DNA of 25,812 bases from a virus, in IMG/VR virus record IMGVR_UViG_3300048016_000135, positions 1-25,812 of that record. The stretch is one strand, 5' to 3'. This document shows, one piece after another, positions 5,913-13,497 of the stretch; position 1 is the first letter of the stretch; the number at the start of each line of letters is the position of its first letter. A program made the position numbers and the translations under genes. The notes below the pieces were generated by a model. That model saw only the letters and a program-made list of their open reading frames with translations, was not told the DNA's origin and did not search any database.

Positions 5913-7146
5913 CCTTCAACTCTAAAAGATATTTTATTTTGATTTGATTGCTATTATACACAATAAGTTCATCATTGTGTAGTCCTGTCTTATGTGGTAA
6001 AGCCCAGCAAGAATCGTAACCAGAGGGTATTGAATTGATCCCATATGTAGTAGGATAATATGGATTACCCATTTCGAAATTACAGACGAAAAGCCAAGCG
6101 TTATTGCCAGATGATTGTCCCCAACGACCTAAGCTATAACCAAGACTTTTAGAACTTGTTTCAGAACCATAAACACCGGAGCCGAATAAAGCCCCCGCAA
6201 TCGCAGCAGTAGATGGCGGTCTAACATTTAGTCCACTTTTCAAGATCGACAATATGTTCGATTGCGAACTCCCGTGCCACACTTCCTTAACATTCACTGG
6301 ATTCTTCACGAAGTCAGTATTGTAATCCACAATGTCAACCTCGTAAATATTCACAATTTTGACATTGGTGTAATTATGCATTGCCTTGTTGGTCCTATTA
6401 TACCAATCCTGAATTCTCTTAATAACTTTTTGATCAGTAACCAGAGACATGTTGAGATTGAATACTTTTTCACCAGCCTTACCATCTTTAACAGTAGTTT
6501 TAAGTGCAATATCAACACTGTTTTCAAGAGCATCTAATACATCGGATTCTTTCTTTACAACATCAACAGTTGGAAATATATCCTCATACTGTAATCCACC
6601 ACCCTTTGGTCTTGGAATGATCTTAAGATAATCATCAATCCTTTGATTGAAATCATCTTGACCGTTCTTCTTGATGTTTTTGAAAAAGTAATCAAGTAGA
6701 ATACGTGCTTCTGAAATACCATCCTTGGTAACAATACCAAGGGGAGTTTGAAATACACCATTATTGAAGCTAATACTAGTTGAATTAGTAATCTTGTGGA
6801 CGTTGCTATCTGCAAGTCTCTTAATAAGTGTTTTGAGACTAGTATCAGAAAGATTTATTTGGGATAAGGCAATATCAGAAAGAGAAGTATTGGCAGCGGT
6901 AGTTGTATTAACCGCACCTTCCATTAGAACCTTAGCTCGGGAATATCCCTTGCGTTCCTTCTCACGGATTTTCTTTTCAAAGAATGATCTACCCACATTA
7001 CCAAAATCTTTTGATTGAGGGTTCTTAGCACCGACAACACCAAATTCTGCCACGACTTTACCATCATCATGTAATTCAGCTTGCCAAAACTTGTATGAAT
7101 TGGCCTTTAGGTCTGAAAAGACGAGCTTTACTTTTTCCACTTCCAT
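5902..7146 (-). CDS. WGR-PARP family ADP-ribosyltransferase
   Basis: 414 aa. Residues 5-75 form a WGR domain (KFWQAELHDDG near 19-29, then an FGVVG core and a KERKGYSRAKVL tail), found in PARPs and thought to contact nucleic acid. Residues 95-260 fit the helical regulatory region. The catalytic ART domain at about 285-412 has the H-Y-E triad: H291 in VWHGSS, Y326 in FGSGVYGS and E393 in HNDELIVYN, with SSKSLGYS after the Tyr. The triad with Glu is that of polymerising PARPs, which move ADP-ribose from NAD+ to protein or nucleic acid. This is the head of an operon, 6 nt after a TACAAT box. A macro-domain protein that could remove ADP-ribose is encoded at 20131-20649. Bacterial and phage PARPs are uncommon. 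Confidence 0.9.
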   Translation of the reverse strand: MEVEKVKLVFSDLKANSYKFWQAELHDDGKVVAEFGVVGAKNPQSKDFGNVGRSFFEKKIREKERKGYSRAKVLMEGAVNTTTAANTSLSDIALSQINLSDTSLKTLIKRLADSNVHKITNSTSISFNNGVFQTPLGIVTKDGISEARILLDYFFKNIKKNGQDDFNQRIDDYLKIIPRPKGGGLQYEDIFPTVDVVKKESDVLDALENSVDIALKTTVKDGKAGEKVFNLNMSLVTDQKVIKRIQDWYNRTNKAMHNYTNVKIVNIYEVDIVDYNTDFVKNPVNVKEVWHGSSQSNILSILKSGLNVRPPSTAAIAGALFGSGVYGSETSSKSLGYSLGRWGQSSGNNAWLFVCNFEMGNPYYPTTYGINSIPSGYDSCWALPHKTGLHNDELIVYNSNQIKIKYLLELKVVS

Positions 7147-7152
7147 ATCGTT

Positions 7153-7174
7153 ATTGTATTTCGGTTTTAATTAA
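7153..7174 (-). promoter_or_regulatory. Leaderless-type phage promoter, copy 5 (PARP)
   Basis: TTAATTAAAACCGAA then ATACAAT, 6 nt before the ATG at 7146. The stop of the HD hydrolase gene (7171) lies in the motif. Confidence 0.8.
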
Positions 7175-7767
7175 TGGTCTAGTATATCATGTTTACCGGA
7201 GTCATCAAGTCTAGCAGACAGGTTATCCGCAAGATGAAGAATCCATGCTTCCCTAGTAGCGGGAGCAACGGGACTTCCCCATTCTCTCATACCATGATGT
7301 GATAGAATGTTATGAACAATGTTATCGTTATTAATATCTGCTTTAAGACGATGAACACTCTTTAATTGAACCATGTGTTTTTCAAATTCAAGAGCAGATC
7401 GGGAAATATGATGAATTTGACGAGCATGATTATTGTGTTTACCCCATACTCCATTATCATCTTTTTGATAATCCCAAATCTTACCATAATCATGCCAAAT
7501 GACGCTGATAAAAACTTCTAGGGAATTCATATCCAATGCTTTATAAGGTTCGACATTATAACATCTATACTGTTCGATTATTGATCGACTTAACATCCAA
7601 ACTTCATAGGTATGTTTACACAATCCCCCATCACCATAATGGTGATGTTTACCACTACCAGAACCCGACCATTGGTTAAAAAATGGATCGTCTATAACAG
7701 GATAAACATAATCAATCACGCCATATGTTTTTGCCTGACTTTCTAACTCTTTTACGAAGTTTATCAT
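7171..7767 (-). CDS. HD-domain hydrolase, YhaM-like
   Basis: 198 aa. HD metal ligands are visible: H52 in LCKHTYEV, H92-D93 in WHDYGKIWDY, a His pair in LSHHGMREWGSP (157-158) and D181 in HLADNLSARLD. The second half (ILSHHG..GSP..P.T.EA..LH.AD..SA) is the signature of the HD domain of YhaM/Cbf1, a 3'-5' exoribonuclease, but the N-terminal OB domain is missing. It may therefore be a nuclease or a nucleotide phosphohydrolase. Its ATG overlaps the stop of the RNA ligase gene (ATATGA), so both are made together, which supports a role in RNA end processing. Confidence 0.8.
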   Translation of the reverse strand: MINFVKELESQAKTYGVIDYVYPVIDDPFFNQWSGSGSGKHHHYGDGGLCKHTYEVWMLSRSIIEQYRCYNVEPYKALDMNSLEVFISVIWHDYGKIWDYQKDDNGVWGKHNNHARQIHHISRSALEFEKHMVQLKSVHRLKADINNDNIVHNILSHHGMREWGSPVAPATREAWILHLADNLSARLDDSGKHDILDH

Positions 7768-8837
7768 ATCTTTAATTCTTGTTCAAGTGCCTTACGCAAT
7801 AATTTATCATCCAATTCCTTACCATCAAGACGAGAAAATGCATAAGGAACCATCCAATCATTACAACGTTCCATTATGTATTGTGCCTGTTCTTTTCGAG
7901 TATGCAAAGTCTTGATATATTCCATAGCACCATCAACTATGATCATTTTGGTTTTAACTATAGTATAAGCTTCACATATTTGATCTATGAAATCTTTACA
8001 CTTAACTGCAATTTCATGATCCATGGTTCGTTCCAAATATTCAAAAAAGTCTTTGGGGGTTGTGAATCTCGGAGAAGTCATAAAAACATCCAATACATTT
8101 TTAACGGTTTTTATACCAGTTGCCATAGAGTGAAGTGATCTATACCACTCAGATTTACACTTACGAAGTTTCTGACCATCTTCGGAATATAAAACAACTC
8201 CCTCTTTACCATTCCAAAGTTCAACATCGGAAATACATTCCAATATAGAATCGTAATGATATCTTTTGGGTCTATCAAGTCCCCAAGTTTCAGAAATTTT
8301 ATCCAATTCGGATTGTATAACTAATTTACCAGTTTCATTGTGAATAACTCCAACTAAAGTCAGAGTCGGTTCTGAAACCTCACTAATTACAATTACATTG
8401 GTCTTGGTTTGCCACTCAGTCAATATGCTATACTCTGGATTATTATAAATAGCAACCAATAGTTGTGGATACTTTTCCTTTAGAAATTGAATTTCATGTC
8501 CATTAGCCATATTTGAAGCATCAAAAGTTCCTCTAGTTCTATGAATCAGAACATCTTTATATATCCCCCAAATGATCAAAGACCCATCTTTTTTTTCAAT
8601 TACATCAAACGGTCCATCGGGAAATTTATCCAACTCTGGTTGTTCCTCATAGTTGAAGAATTTATCAAATCCTCTACTGATAATATAATTATCCGTCTTT
8701 CGAACAATCATAGAACGAAACTTTAAAGTTTCTTCTGTCCATTTACACTTGATACTATCGGGTGTGATAAGAATGCACTCATCCTCCGCAATAATTCCTT
8801 CCTTAAAGTTAAATTGTTCTGGATCAGGTAATTTCAT
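7764..8837 (-). CDS. T4 Rnl1-like RNA ligase
   Basis: 357 aa, close to T4 Rnl1 (374 aa). The nucleotidyltransferase motifs are in order: I, K82-K-D-G85 (IEKKDGSLI), preceded by a SRGFDKFFN strand typical of Rnl1; III-like LTEW near 139-142; IV, EGVVLYS at 212-218; V, K226-C-K228 followed by SEWY. K82 should become AMP-linked. The C-terminal helical domain is where Rnl1 binds tRNA. Such ligases rejoin tRNAs cut in the anticodon loop by host defence nucleases. The gene heads an operon 6 nt after TATAAT, with the HD hydrolase coupled behind it and the polynucleotide kinase in front. Confidence 0.85.
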   Translation of the reverse strand: MKLPDPEQFNFKEGIIAEDECILITPDSIKCKWTEETLKFRSMIVRKTDNYIISRGFDKFFNYEEQPELDKFPDGPFDVIEKKDGSLIIWGIYKDVLIHRTRGTFDASNMANGHEIQFLKEKYPQLLVAIYNNPEYSILTEWQTKTNVIVISEVSEPTLTLVGVIHNETGKLVIQSELDKISETWGLDRPKRYHYDSILECISDVELWNGKEGVVLYSEDGQKLRKCKSEWYRSLHSMATGIKTVKNVLDVFMTSPRFTTPKDFFEYLERTMDHEIAVKCKDFIDQICEAYTIVKTKMIIVDGAMEYIKTLHTRKEQAQYIMERCNDWMVPYAFSRLDGKELDDKLLRKALEQELKI

Positions 8838-8843
8838 AGGGAG

Positions 8844-8865
8844 ATTATACTTCGGTTTTAATTAA
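8844..8865 (-). promoter_or_regulatory. Leaderless-type phage promoter, copy 6 (RNA ligase)
   Basis: TTAATTAAAACCGAA then GTATAAT, 6 nt before the ATG at 8837. Here the upstream gene ends about 40 bp earlier, so this is one of the few copies that is not inside a coding region. Confidence 0.8.
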
Positions 8866-8902
8866 TTTAAAATTAACATAGAAAAACAAACACGATAAAC
8901 TT

Positions 8903-9352
8903 CTATCTCAACTTTAAATCTTTTCTAAGATTATCTTCCTGTCTTTTCAAAATATCCTCTCCGACATTATGAACATTCGGGTTATCGTGTCTCTTTTCAA
9001 GAACAACATAGATAACCTTGGCTCCCACTTCATTGGCCTTATCAACATAATACTTATAATCACTAGGTTTGGTGTTGGTGTTGGCAATCACAATATTTTT
9101 AACAGCGGGATTCAACAATGCCTGAGTAAACTTATTCATGGATTGCTTATGTGCTTCTCCAAGCTTGGTTGGATTAAAGTTATATTGACCATCCTGTTCA
9201 AAGTAGTCATCGGCAGTACAAACAACCTTTGGTTCCGCGATAGTATTAGTAAAAGTCGTCTTACCAGCACCGGAAACACCACGAACGATAATTACCGTCT
9301 TATCCTGATTACTGTTGATGTTTTCGTATAGTTTTACAATGTCTTTATTCAT
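8903..9352 (-). CDS. Polynucleotide kinase-like P-loop kinase
   Basis: 149 aa. Walker A GVSGAGKTT at 25-33 after a hydrophobic strand (TVIIVRG), then CTADDYF at 45-51 with the acidic pair, AHKQSMNKF, and VIANTNTKPSDYKYY, which is the pattern of the 5'-OH kinase domain of T4 Pnkp and N4BP2-type proteins. The phosphatase half of T4 Pnkp is absent, so 3' ends must be healed by another protein, possibly the 2H or cREC protein. It would supply 5'-phosphates for the neighbouring RNA ligase. The ATG overlaps the stop of the broken ORF at 9349-9527. Confidence 0.85.
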   Translation of the reverse strand: MNKDIVKLYENINSNQDKTVIIVRGVSGAGKTTFTNTIAEPKVVCTADDYFEQDGQYNFNPTKLGEAHKQSMNKFTQALLNPAVKNIVIANTNTKPSDYKYYVDKANEVGAKVIYVVLEKRHDNPNVHNVGEDILKRQEDNLRKDLKLR

Positions 9353-9527
9353 TTTAAATAAGTTTTTCTATTTTTCTTAAAATCTTCCGTAGTTACAATC
9401 AATCCATCATCAAGAATAATTCTACTATTATCAAAGGATTTTAATAAAGTCTTTGAACAATTTTTAATAGGATAATATTCTATATATAAACGATCATCAT
9501 CGTGTTCAATGTAATAATAGCTTTCAT
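9349..9527 (-). pseudogene. Short gene with an early -1 base frameshift (or sequencing error)
   Basis: ATG at 9527 overlaps the stop of the upstream gene (ATGA), the usual coupling here, but its frame stops after 15 codons. A neighbouring frame stays open from just after this ATG to 9349, where its TGA overlaps the kinase ATG. It reads ESYYYIEHDDDRLYIEYYP, then ILDDGLIVTTEDFKKN and a basic end. Adding one A to the AAA at 9522-9524 would join ATG to that frame and give about 59 aa. Either the gene is broken, or one base of the A-run is missing in the assembly. Function unknown. Confidence 0.5.
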
Positions 9528-9958
9528 TTCACTTCAATCATTTTAGGCCAATCTGGAAAGACTGATCCATTTTTCGAATTCGCCACTGTAACATGAAGCC
9601 CACGGAAATTCTCACCATCTCTGATACCCAACTTCTTTTTCATTTGATCCAAATCCTTGGAAAAGACCTTCAAGTAATACATAAGGAATCCCTTACGATA
9701 TCCACCTTCGATTATATGAGGATCGTAAGTAAATTCAACTTTTTTTTTACTGTATTCTAAAGCTTTTTTCCAATTTACTTTAGTATGATGCTTTTCGTTG
9801 TAGATGGTCACATGAGCACCATGCATTGGAGTGTTCATTCTTATCCAATAGTGTTTGGATAAGAACCAATAGTATAGTCGAACAAAATCATCAGATACAT
9901 CAAGAACAATACGTCCCTTATGTGGTTCTACTGAAATTGTCCCCTTTGCTGAAATCAT
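9524..9958 (-). CDS. 2H phosphoesterase-like protein (possible Acb1 relative)
   Basis: 144 aa with two H-x-T motifs, H49-V-T51 (HGAHVTIYN) and H122-V-T124 (LHVTVANS), the hallmark of 2H (LigT/CPDase) phosphoesterases that act on 2',3'-cyclic phosphates or 2'-5' bonds. The 73-residue spacing and short length resemble T4 57B (Acb1), which destroys cyclic nucleotide signals of the CBASS defence. The rest of the sequence is not one I can align to Acb1 by eye. The gene lies next to the kinase and ligase genes, so healing of RNA 3' ends is the other likely job. It starts 6 nt after the TACACT box of promoter copy 7. Confidence 0.65.
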   Translation of the reverse strand: MISAKGTISVEPHKGRIVLDVSDDFVRLYYWFLSKHYWIRMNTPMHGAHVTIYNEKHHTKVNWKKALEYSKKKVEFTYDPHIIEGGYRKGFLMYYLKVFSKDLDQMKKKLGIRDGENFRGLHVTVANSKNGSVFPDWPKMIEVK

Positions 9959-9964
9959 AAGGGA

Positions 9965-9986
9965 AGTGTAATTCGGTTTTAATTAA
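9965..9986 (-). promoter_or_regulatory. Leaderless-type phage promoter, copy 7 (2H protein)
   Basis: TTAATTAAAACCGAA then TTACACT, 6 nt before the ATG at 9958. The stop of the 119-aa gene (9983) lies in the motif. The hexamer is the weakest match among the well-spaced copies. Confidence 0.7.
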
Positions 9987-10342
9987 TTCTTTGGAATTAC
10001 ACCCATACTCCCATAAAATTTCTTACCATTTTCATCCAATCTATCTTTTGAATCTCCCATAAAGGGTTTCACTATATTATTATCATTTAATGGTGGGTAT
10101 TTTTTATTATTTAATTTAACCACTTTATCACGCTCATTGAGTTTTTCTTCCATGATTACCATCCATAATCTATGGGCTTCCTCTAGTTCTTCTTCAATCC
10201 ATAAAAATTTACTCAAAGGGTATTCTACCTTTTCGATATTATCACCACTATAACTCCAAAGAATTTTATCAACAGATCTTAATTGTGAAATAAATCTATT
10301 TAATGCTCTTTCCATCGGTGTTGATTCTCTACATGCTCCCAT
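9983..10342 (-). CDS. Hypothetical helical protein
   Basis: 119 aa. A helical N-terminal two-thirds (ERALNRFISQLRSVDKI; WIEEELEEAHRLWMVIMEEK) and a polar tail. Family not recognised. It starts 4 nt after the stop of the SLOG gene. The bases before the ATG read TACAAT plus 6 nt, the same spacing as the leaderless promoters, but the conserved AAAACCGAA part is missing, so an internal start is only a possibility. Confidence 0.6.
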   Translation of the reverse strand: MGACRESTPMERALNRFISQLRSVDKILWSYSGDNIEKVEYPLSKFLWIEEELEEAHRLWMVIMEEKLNERDKVVKLNNKKYPPLNDNNIVKPFMGDSKDRLDENGKKFYGSMGVIPKN

Positions 10343-10346
10343 AATT

Positions 10347-10877
10347 TTATTGTAATAAGTTAAGTTTTTCTATTTCTTTTAATATTTGTTCGGATGTTAA
10401 ATCGTATAAATTATATACTGGCGAATTGTAATGTCTTCCTATCCTTATGCATTGACCAGTCCCTCCAGTAATCCCACCCCCGTCAGTCCAACATATGACA
10501 AACTCACTGTCCGGTTCATTTAAACCTTTCCATTGTCTATAATTTCTCACCATAAAGCTTTTGGAAACAGAATTCAACTTACTACCATTAGGATGAAATA
10601 TGTTAACAGACTCTATAGCCTCTCTATCGTTTCTATTAACTAGCTTATAATCATGTTGTGGATGCATCCTTTGAAAGCCTATATTGAACTCTTTCCAAGG
10701 CAACCATATTTGGGCCTTTTCATCATTCACGCCCTTAGCAAACCATTGGTCGCTACCCTCGGCATTACCAGATCTTAAGATATAACCCATATCATTTAAA
10801 GATGATGCTATAATCTTCATTTCCTTTCCCACTTTATCGGGAACTGATCGTGATCCAATACCTGCGTAAAATTTCAT
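10347..10877 (-). CDS. SLOG / DprA-like Rossmann-fold protein
   Basis: 176 aa. The N-terminus YAGIGSRSVP (4-13) and LRSGNAEGSDQWFAKG (34-49) match SLOG-superfamily proteins (DprA, LOG, YpsA, TIR-linked SLOG) that bind nucleotides or nucleotide-derived signals; GSR and SGxAxGxD line the ligand pocket. A C-terminal FVICWTDGGGITGGTGQ loop is also typical. Phages often carry a DprA-like gene of this type; its function is unknown. SLOG domains can bind ADP-ribose-type ligands, so it is notable in a genome with a PARP and a macro domain. Coupled by ATGA to the upstream membrane-protein gene. Confidence 0.75.
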   Translation of the reverse strand: MKFYAGIGSRSVPDKVGKEMKIIASSLNDMGYILRSGNAEGSDQWFAKGVNDEKAQIWLPWKEFNIGFQRMHPQHDYKLVNRNDREAIESVNIFHPNGSKLNSVSKSFMVRNYRQWKGLNEPDSEFVICWTDGGGITGGTGQCIRIGRHYNSPVYNLYDLTSEQILKEIEKLNLLQ

Positions 10878-11242
10878 TCGATTATTAGTTCCATTTTTTC
10901 TTCATCAAAACCAACACATTGTTTGTAAGAATATACCTTATAAAATTTACAACCATTTTTATACTTTAGTATGTCGGCATACTCGGTAAATTTAAAATGT
11001 TTATATTCATCGGTTATAACATTCAATTTTTCATCATCCAACTTGATATAAGTTGGATGAATTTCGAATTTACTTGTTATTTTAAAATCATTATTTAGAG
11101 AAGATATTATATATATTAATCCACCAATACATAATATGGTTATAACAGCACTTAAAAATACTTCCACAGAGTTGGTTGATATAGCAATCAAAATTGGTAA
11201 TATTACCAATAGTATTATAAATATAATTTCTGTATATGTCAT
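10874..11242 (-). CDS. Membrane protein with two N-terminal spans
   Basis: 122 aa. Hydrophobic segments at about 5-22 (EIIFIILLVILPILIAI) and 28-48 (EVFLSAVITILCIGGLIYII) are followed by a soluble 70-residue domain (KFEIHPTYIKLDDEK). It probably forms a hairpin in the inner membrane. Family not recognised. Its stop overlaps the ATG of the SLOG gene (ATGA) and its own ATG overlaps the stop of the histidine phosphatase gene. Confidence 0.65.
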   Translation of the reverse strand: MTYTEIIFIILLVILPILIAISTNSVEVFLSAVITILCIGGLIYIISSLNNDFKITSKFEIHPTYIKLDDEKLNVITDEYKHFKFTEYADILKYKNGCKFYKVYSYKQCVGFDEEKMELIIE

Positions 11243-11901
11243 GATTTACTCTTTCTATATGGACTTGGAGTTAATGGGGTGATAGATGATAGTTTTCCAT
11301 TTTCAACCAACCATACTTCTCCGTTTTTTTGATTCTTCCATTTTTCAAATTCTTCAACATCCCAATTCAGAAGATGCATTAGATACACTTTATTAAATTC
11401 GCCATGTGCCACAACAATATTGTTTTCATATGTGGAAGTATTCAGTAACCATTGGTGAAACGTTGCCGCTCTTTTATATACATCACAAAACGATTCACCA
11501 TTAACTGGTCTATAATAGAAATTAAAGTGTTCTTCCGTTTTCAAACGAGAGGATACAATATCCCTCAAAGATCCCCATTCCCTTTCAATACATAAAGGAC
11601 TAGGCGTTATATTTTGAACCTTATAGTTCGCATAATCCATACTACAATTAGCTATAATATCAGCAGTTTGGAATGCTCTCTTATAAGTGGAATGAACTAG
11701 ATTGAAATACGTTGGGTCATCAGACGGATAATCTTTATTTTTTTGAAATCCTTTTAAAATTGAAATTATTTTAAGTCCAGCATTCAAAGCATCCCCTCTT
11801 CCCTTTGGGGAAAGTTCAATTTCAGAATCGTGTTTCTCGAAATATTTCGATTTATCAATATTTCCTTCTGATATTCCGTGACGTACTAAAAAAAATCTCA
11901 T
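11239..11901 (-). CDS. Histidine phosphatase (phosphoglycerate mutase-like)
   Basis: 220 aa. FLVRHGISEGN at 4-14 contains the RHG catalytic His (H8); R75 in STYKRAFQTA is the second phosphate ligand; E107 region REWGSLRD and H166 in VVAHGEFN complete the active site. This is the branch-1 histidine phosphatase fold, hydrolysing small phosphate esters; the substrate is unknown. The RHG motif near the N-terminus fixes the start at 11901. Coupled to its neighbours by ATGA on both sides. Confidence 0.85.
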   Translation of the reverse strand: MRFFLVRHGISEGNIDKSKYFEKHDSEIELSPKGRGDALNAGLKIISILKGFQKNKDYPSDDPTYFNLVHSTYKRAFQTADIIANCSMDYANYKVQNITPSPLCIEREWGSLRDIVSSRLKTEEHFNFYYRPVNGESFCDVYKRAATFHQWLLNTSTYENNIVVAHGEFNKVYLMHLLNWDVEEFEKWKNQKNGEVWLVENGKLSSITPLTPSPYRKSKS

Positions 11902-12359
11902 TGTTTAAAATATGCTTTGGTTATAATATCCGAAGTTTTGGACCCGTTTGTTATGGTGTCATATTCGATCACCAACATTGGGTCGCCATCACACCACACC
12001 TTACTATCGAATTCAATACCATACTTATAAGAATATGTTAATCGGTATATATCCAGAATAGACATTCCAATTAAATCATTTAGATTCAAGTCGGGCTTAA
12101 CCCATTCAAAACTTGTCATATTAAAAAATGGTTGATCCCTACCATCATCAAAAGTGTTTGGGTATTCCTCCAACCATACATAAGTAGATGAAGAGTTTAA
12201 TTCGGTTTTCCTAACAGTATATTCCTGACCGGGGATAAGTTTCTCGGAATCTTCTCTAACATTTATAAACCATGACATTGTAGGTTTTATAAATGTGATC
12301 TTTTGACCTACTTCGGGTAAACCGTGTAATATCTTAAATTTATCAAATATTTCTCCCAT
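11898..12359 (-). CDS. Hypothetical beta-rich protein
   Basis: 153 aa. Beta-strand-rich N-terminal half (GQKITFIKPTMSWFINV; GQEYTVRKTELNSS; TYVWLEEYPNTF) suggests an SH3-like or OB-like barrel, with a second part containing DLIGMSILDIYRLTYSY. Family not recognised. Lies between the Pth2 and histidine phosphatase genes, 2 nt after the first. Confidence 0.6.
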   Translation of the reverse strand: MGEIFDKFKILHGLPEVGQKITFIKPTMSWFINVREDSEKLIPGQEYTVRKTELNSSSTYVWLEEYPNTFDDGRDQPFFNMTSFEWVKPDLNLNDLIGMSILDIYRLTYSYKYGIEFDSKVWCDGDPMLVIEYDTITNGSKTSDIITKAYFKQ

Positions 12360-12361
12360 AA

Positions 12362-12799
12362 TTATAATAGTGGTAAATGGTCAGTCAACCCAAAAAATTT
12401 AGAATCTTCCGCTGGACCGATAGCAATACAAGTTTTGGTTTTAACACCATTGAATTCTGTTGCACCGTTATCCTCAACCATATGGGAAATCATTCCTTTG
12501 TCAAGTGCGCGTTTATGTAAATCTTCTAATTCCAGTTCAGAATCAACGTAAACACATATTTTACGAAACGAGTTTTCTAACCAATGTTGGATTACATCTT
12601 TAACATCCTCATCATAGTCGTTGTTAATAAATTCCGAATGATTAAACGGGGAACCCATAGTCCCCATATATCGTCTAAATATATCTTTAGTTAAAAACGC
12701 CATAGACGCATGACACGCTTGAGAAGCATATTTTCCCGTTCTAAGACCTTTAAATTTTCGCATTACTATCACCATTTTTGTATTTTTTTCTTCCTGCAT
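12362..12799 (-). CDS. pth2: Peptidyl-tRNA hydrolase, Pth2 type
   Basis: 145 aa. It follows the Pth2 pattern: MVIVMRKFKGLRTGKYASQ at 9-27 with the conserved Lys, ACHASM around H30, KICVYVDSELELEDLH, MVEDNGATEF, and CIAIGPAEDS...LPLL at the end. Pth2 is the archaeal/eukaryal form and frees peptides from tRNA; it is rare in bacteria. In the phage it may recycle tRNAs or counter toxic peptidyl-tRNA. The first residues (MQEEKNTK) overlap the 3' end of the GIY-YIG gene by 50 bases, and a similar N-terminus (MNTKQVIV) lies beyond that gene at 13492-13521, suggesting that the endonuclease was inserted here. M9 is an alternative start. Confidence 0.85.
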   Translation of the reverse strand: MQEEKNTKMVIVMRKFKGLRTGKYASQACHASMAFLTKDIFRRYMGTMGSPFNHSEFINNDYDEDVKDVIQHWLENSFRKICVYVDSELELEDLHKRALDKGMISHMVEDNGATEFNGVKTKTCIAIGPAEDSKFFGLTDHLPLL

Positions 12800-13484
12800 A
12801 TATTTTAATATCCTTTAAAAATCTTTTAATTACATGTTTACTATATCCAGATTCATTTAAAATTTCTGGAACTATTTTACCATATTTTTTATATAAAAAA
12901 ATTATAATTTTTTGTGTATCATCGTCAATCTTAACATAATTTGGATTTCCCTCCTTTAGTTTAGACAATGATAAAGAAATGCGTCCATTTTCAGTAAGAT
13001 CTATCCTTTTACCATTAATTAATTTTCCCTTTCTTGTAATTGACATCTTATTCCTTATGGCAGCAGAATCCTTCCCATATTTTTCATCTAAAGACATTCT
13101 TAACCATTTCTGATGTTCTTTATTTTCTTTATGAAATTTTTTAACTCTTTTACTTTGTTGTTGTTTCCATTCTTCAGTATGTATCGACCCAACTGCCCCA
13201 TCTCCACCTATTGTCATATTATAACCGTTTTTATAAGTATCAAATTTGGATATATACTTAATTTCTTTTTCAATTAAAATATCAATAGATTCTGAACACT
13301 CATCTAATACTTCCCATTTAAAATTTTCGATACTATATTTTCTTAATGCCCTATGAAATTTTGTCTGCGATCCACATCGCAATGCTAACGATTTATGATT
13401 TGATTTTCTTTTTCCTAGAGAAATGGAAGTAATCCCAACATATTGTTTCCCATTGATTAAATTAGTGCATAAATAAACGATCAT
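12750..13484 (-). CDS. GIY-YIG homing endonuclease
   Basis: 244 aa from the ATG at 13484. MIVYLCTNLINGKQYVGIT holds the GIY-like (IVYL) and YIG-like (YVGI) strands; the catalytic Arg is in LGKRKSNH and the Glu in IEKEIKYISKF, followed by NGYNMTIGG, as in the segment of I-TevI/SegA-type enzymes. The C-terminal part has helix-turn-helix-like KKYGKIVPEILNESG, likely for DNA recognition. A TTG six codons upstream is also in frame, but the ATG is 5 nt after a perfect TATAAATA, as in the other endonuclease genes. It sits inside an operon and overlaps pth2, unlike the two plus-strand endonucleases. Confidence 0.85.
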   Translation of the reverse strand: MIVYLCTNLINGKQYVGITSISLGKRKSNHKSLALRCGSQTKFHRALRKYSIENFKWEVLDECSESIDILIEKEIKYISKFDTYKNGYNMTIGGDGAVGSIHTEEWKQQQSKRVKKFHKENKEHQKWLRMSLDEKYGKDSAAIRNKMSITRKGKLINGKRIDLTENGRISLSLSKLKEGNPNYVKIDDDTQKIIIFLYKKYGKIVPEILNESGYSKHVIKRFLKDIKIYAGRKKYKNGDSNAKI

Positions 13485-13497
13485 ACATATATTTATA
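13485..13497 (-). promoter_or_regulatory. TATAAATA box in front of the GIY-YIG endonuclease
   Basis: A perfect TATAAATA (13497-13490) then 5 nt, then ATG. This equals the T4 late promoter core; function inferred. Confidence 0.5.

Noticed and set aside
10343-10360. TACAAT 6 nt before the ATG at 10342 as a promoter
   Set aside because: The conserved AAAACCGAA part is missing and the hexamer encodes the end of the SLOG gene.
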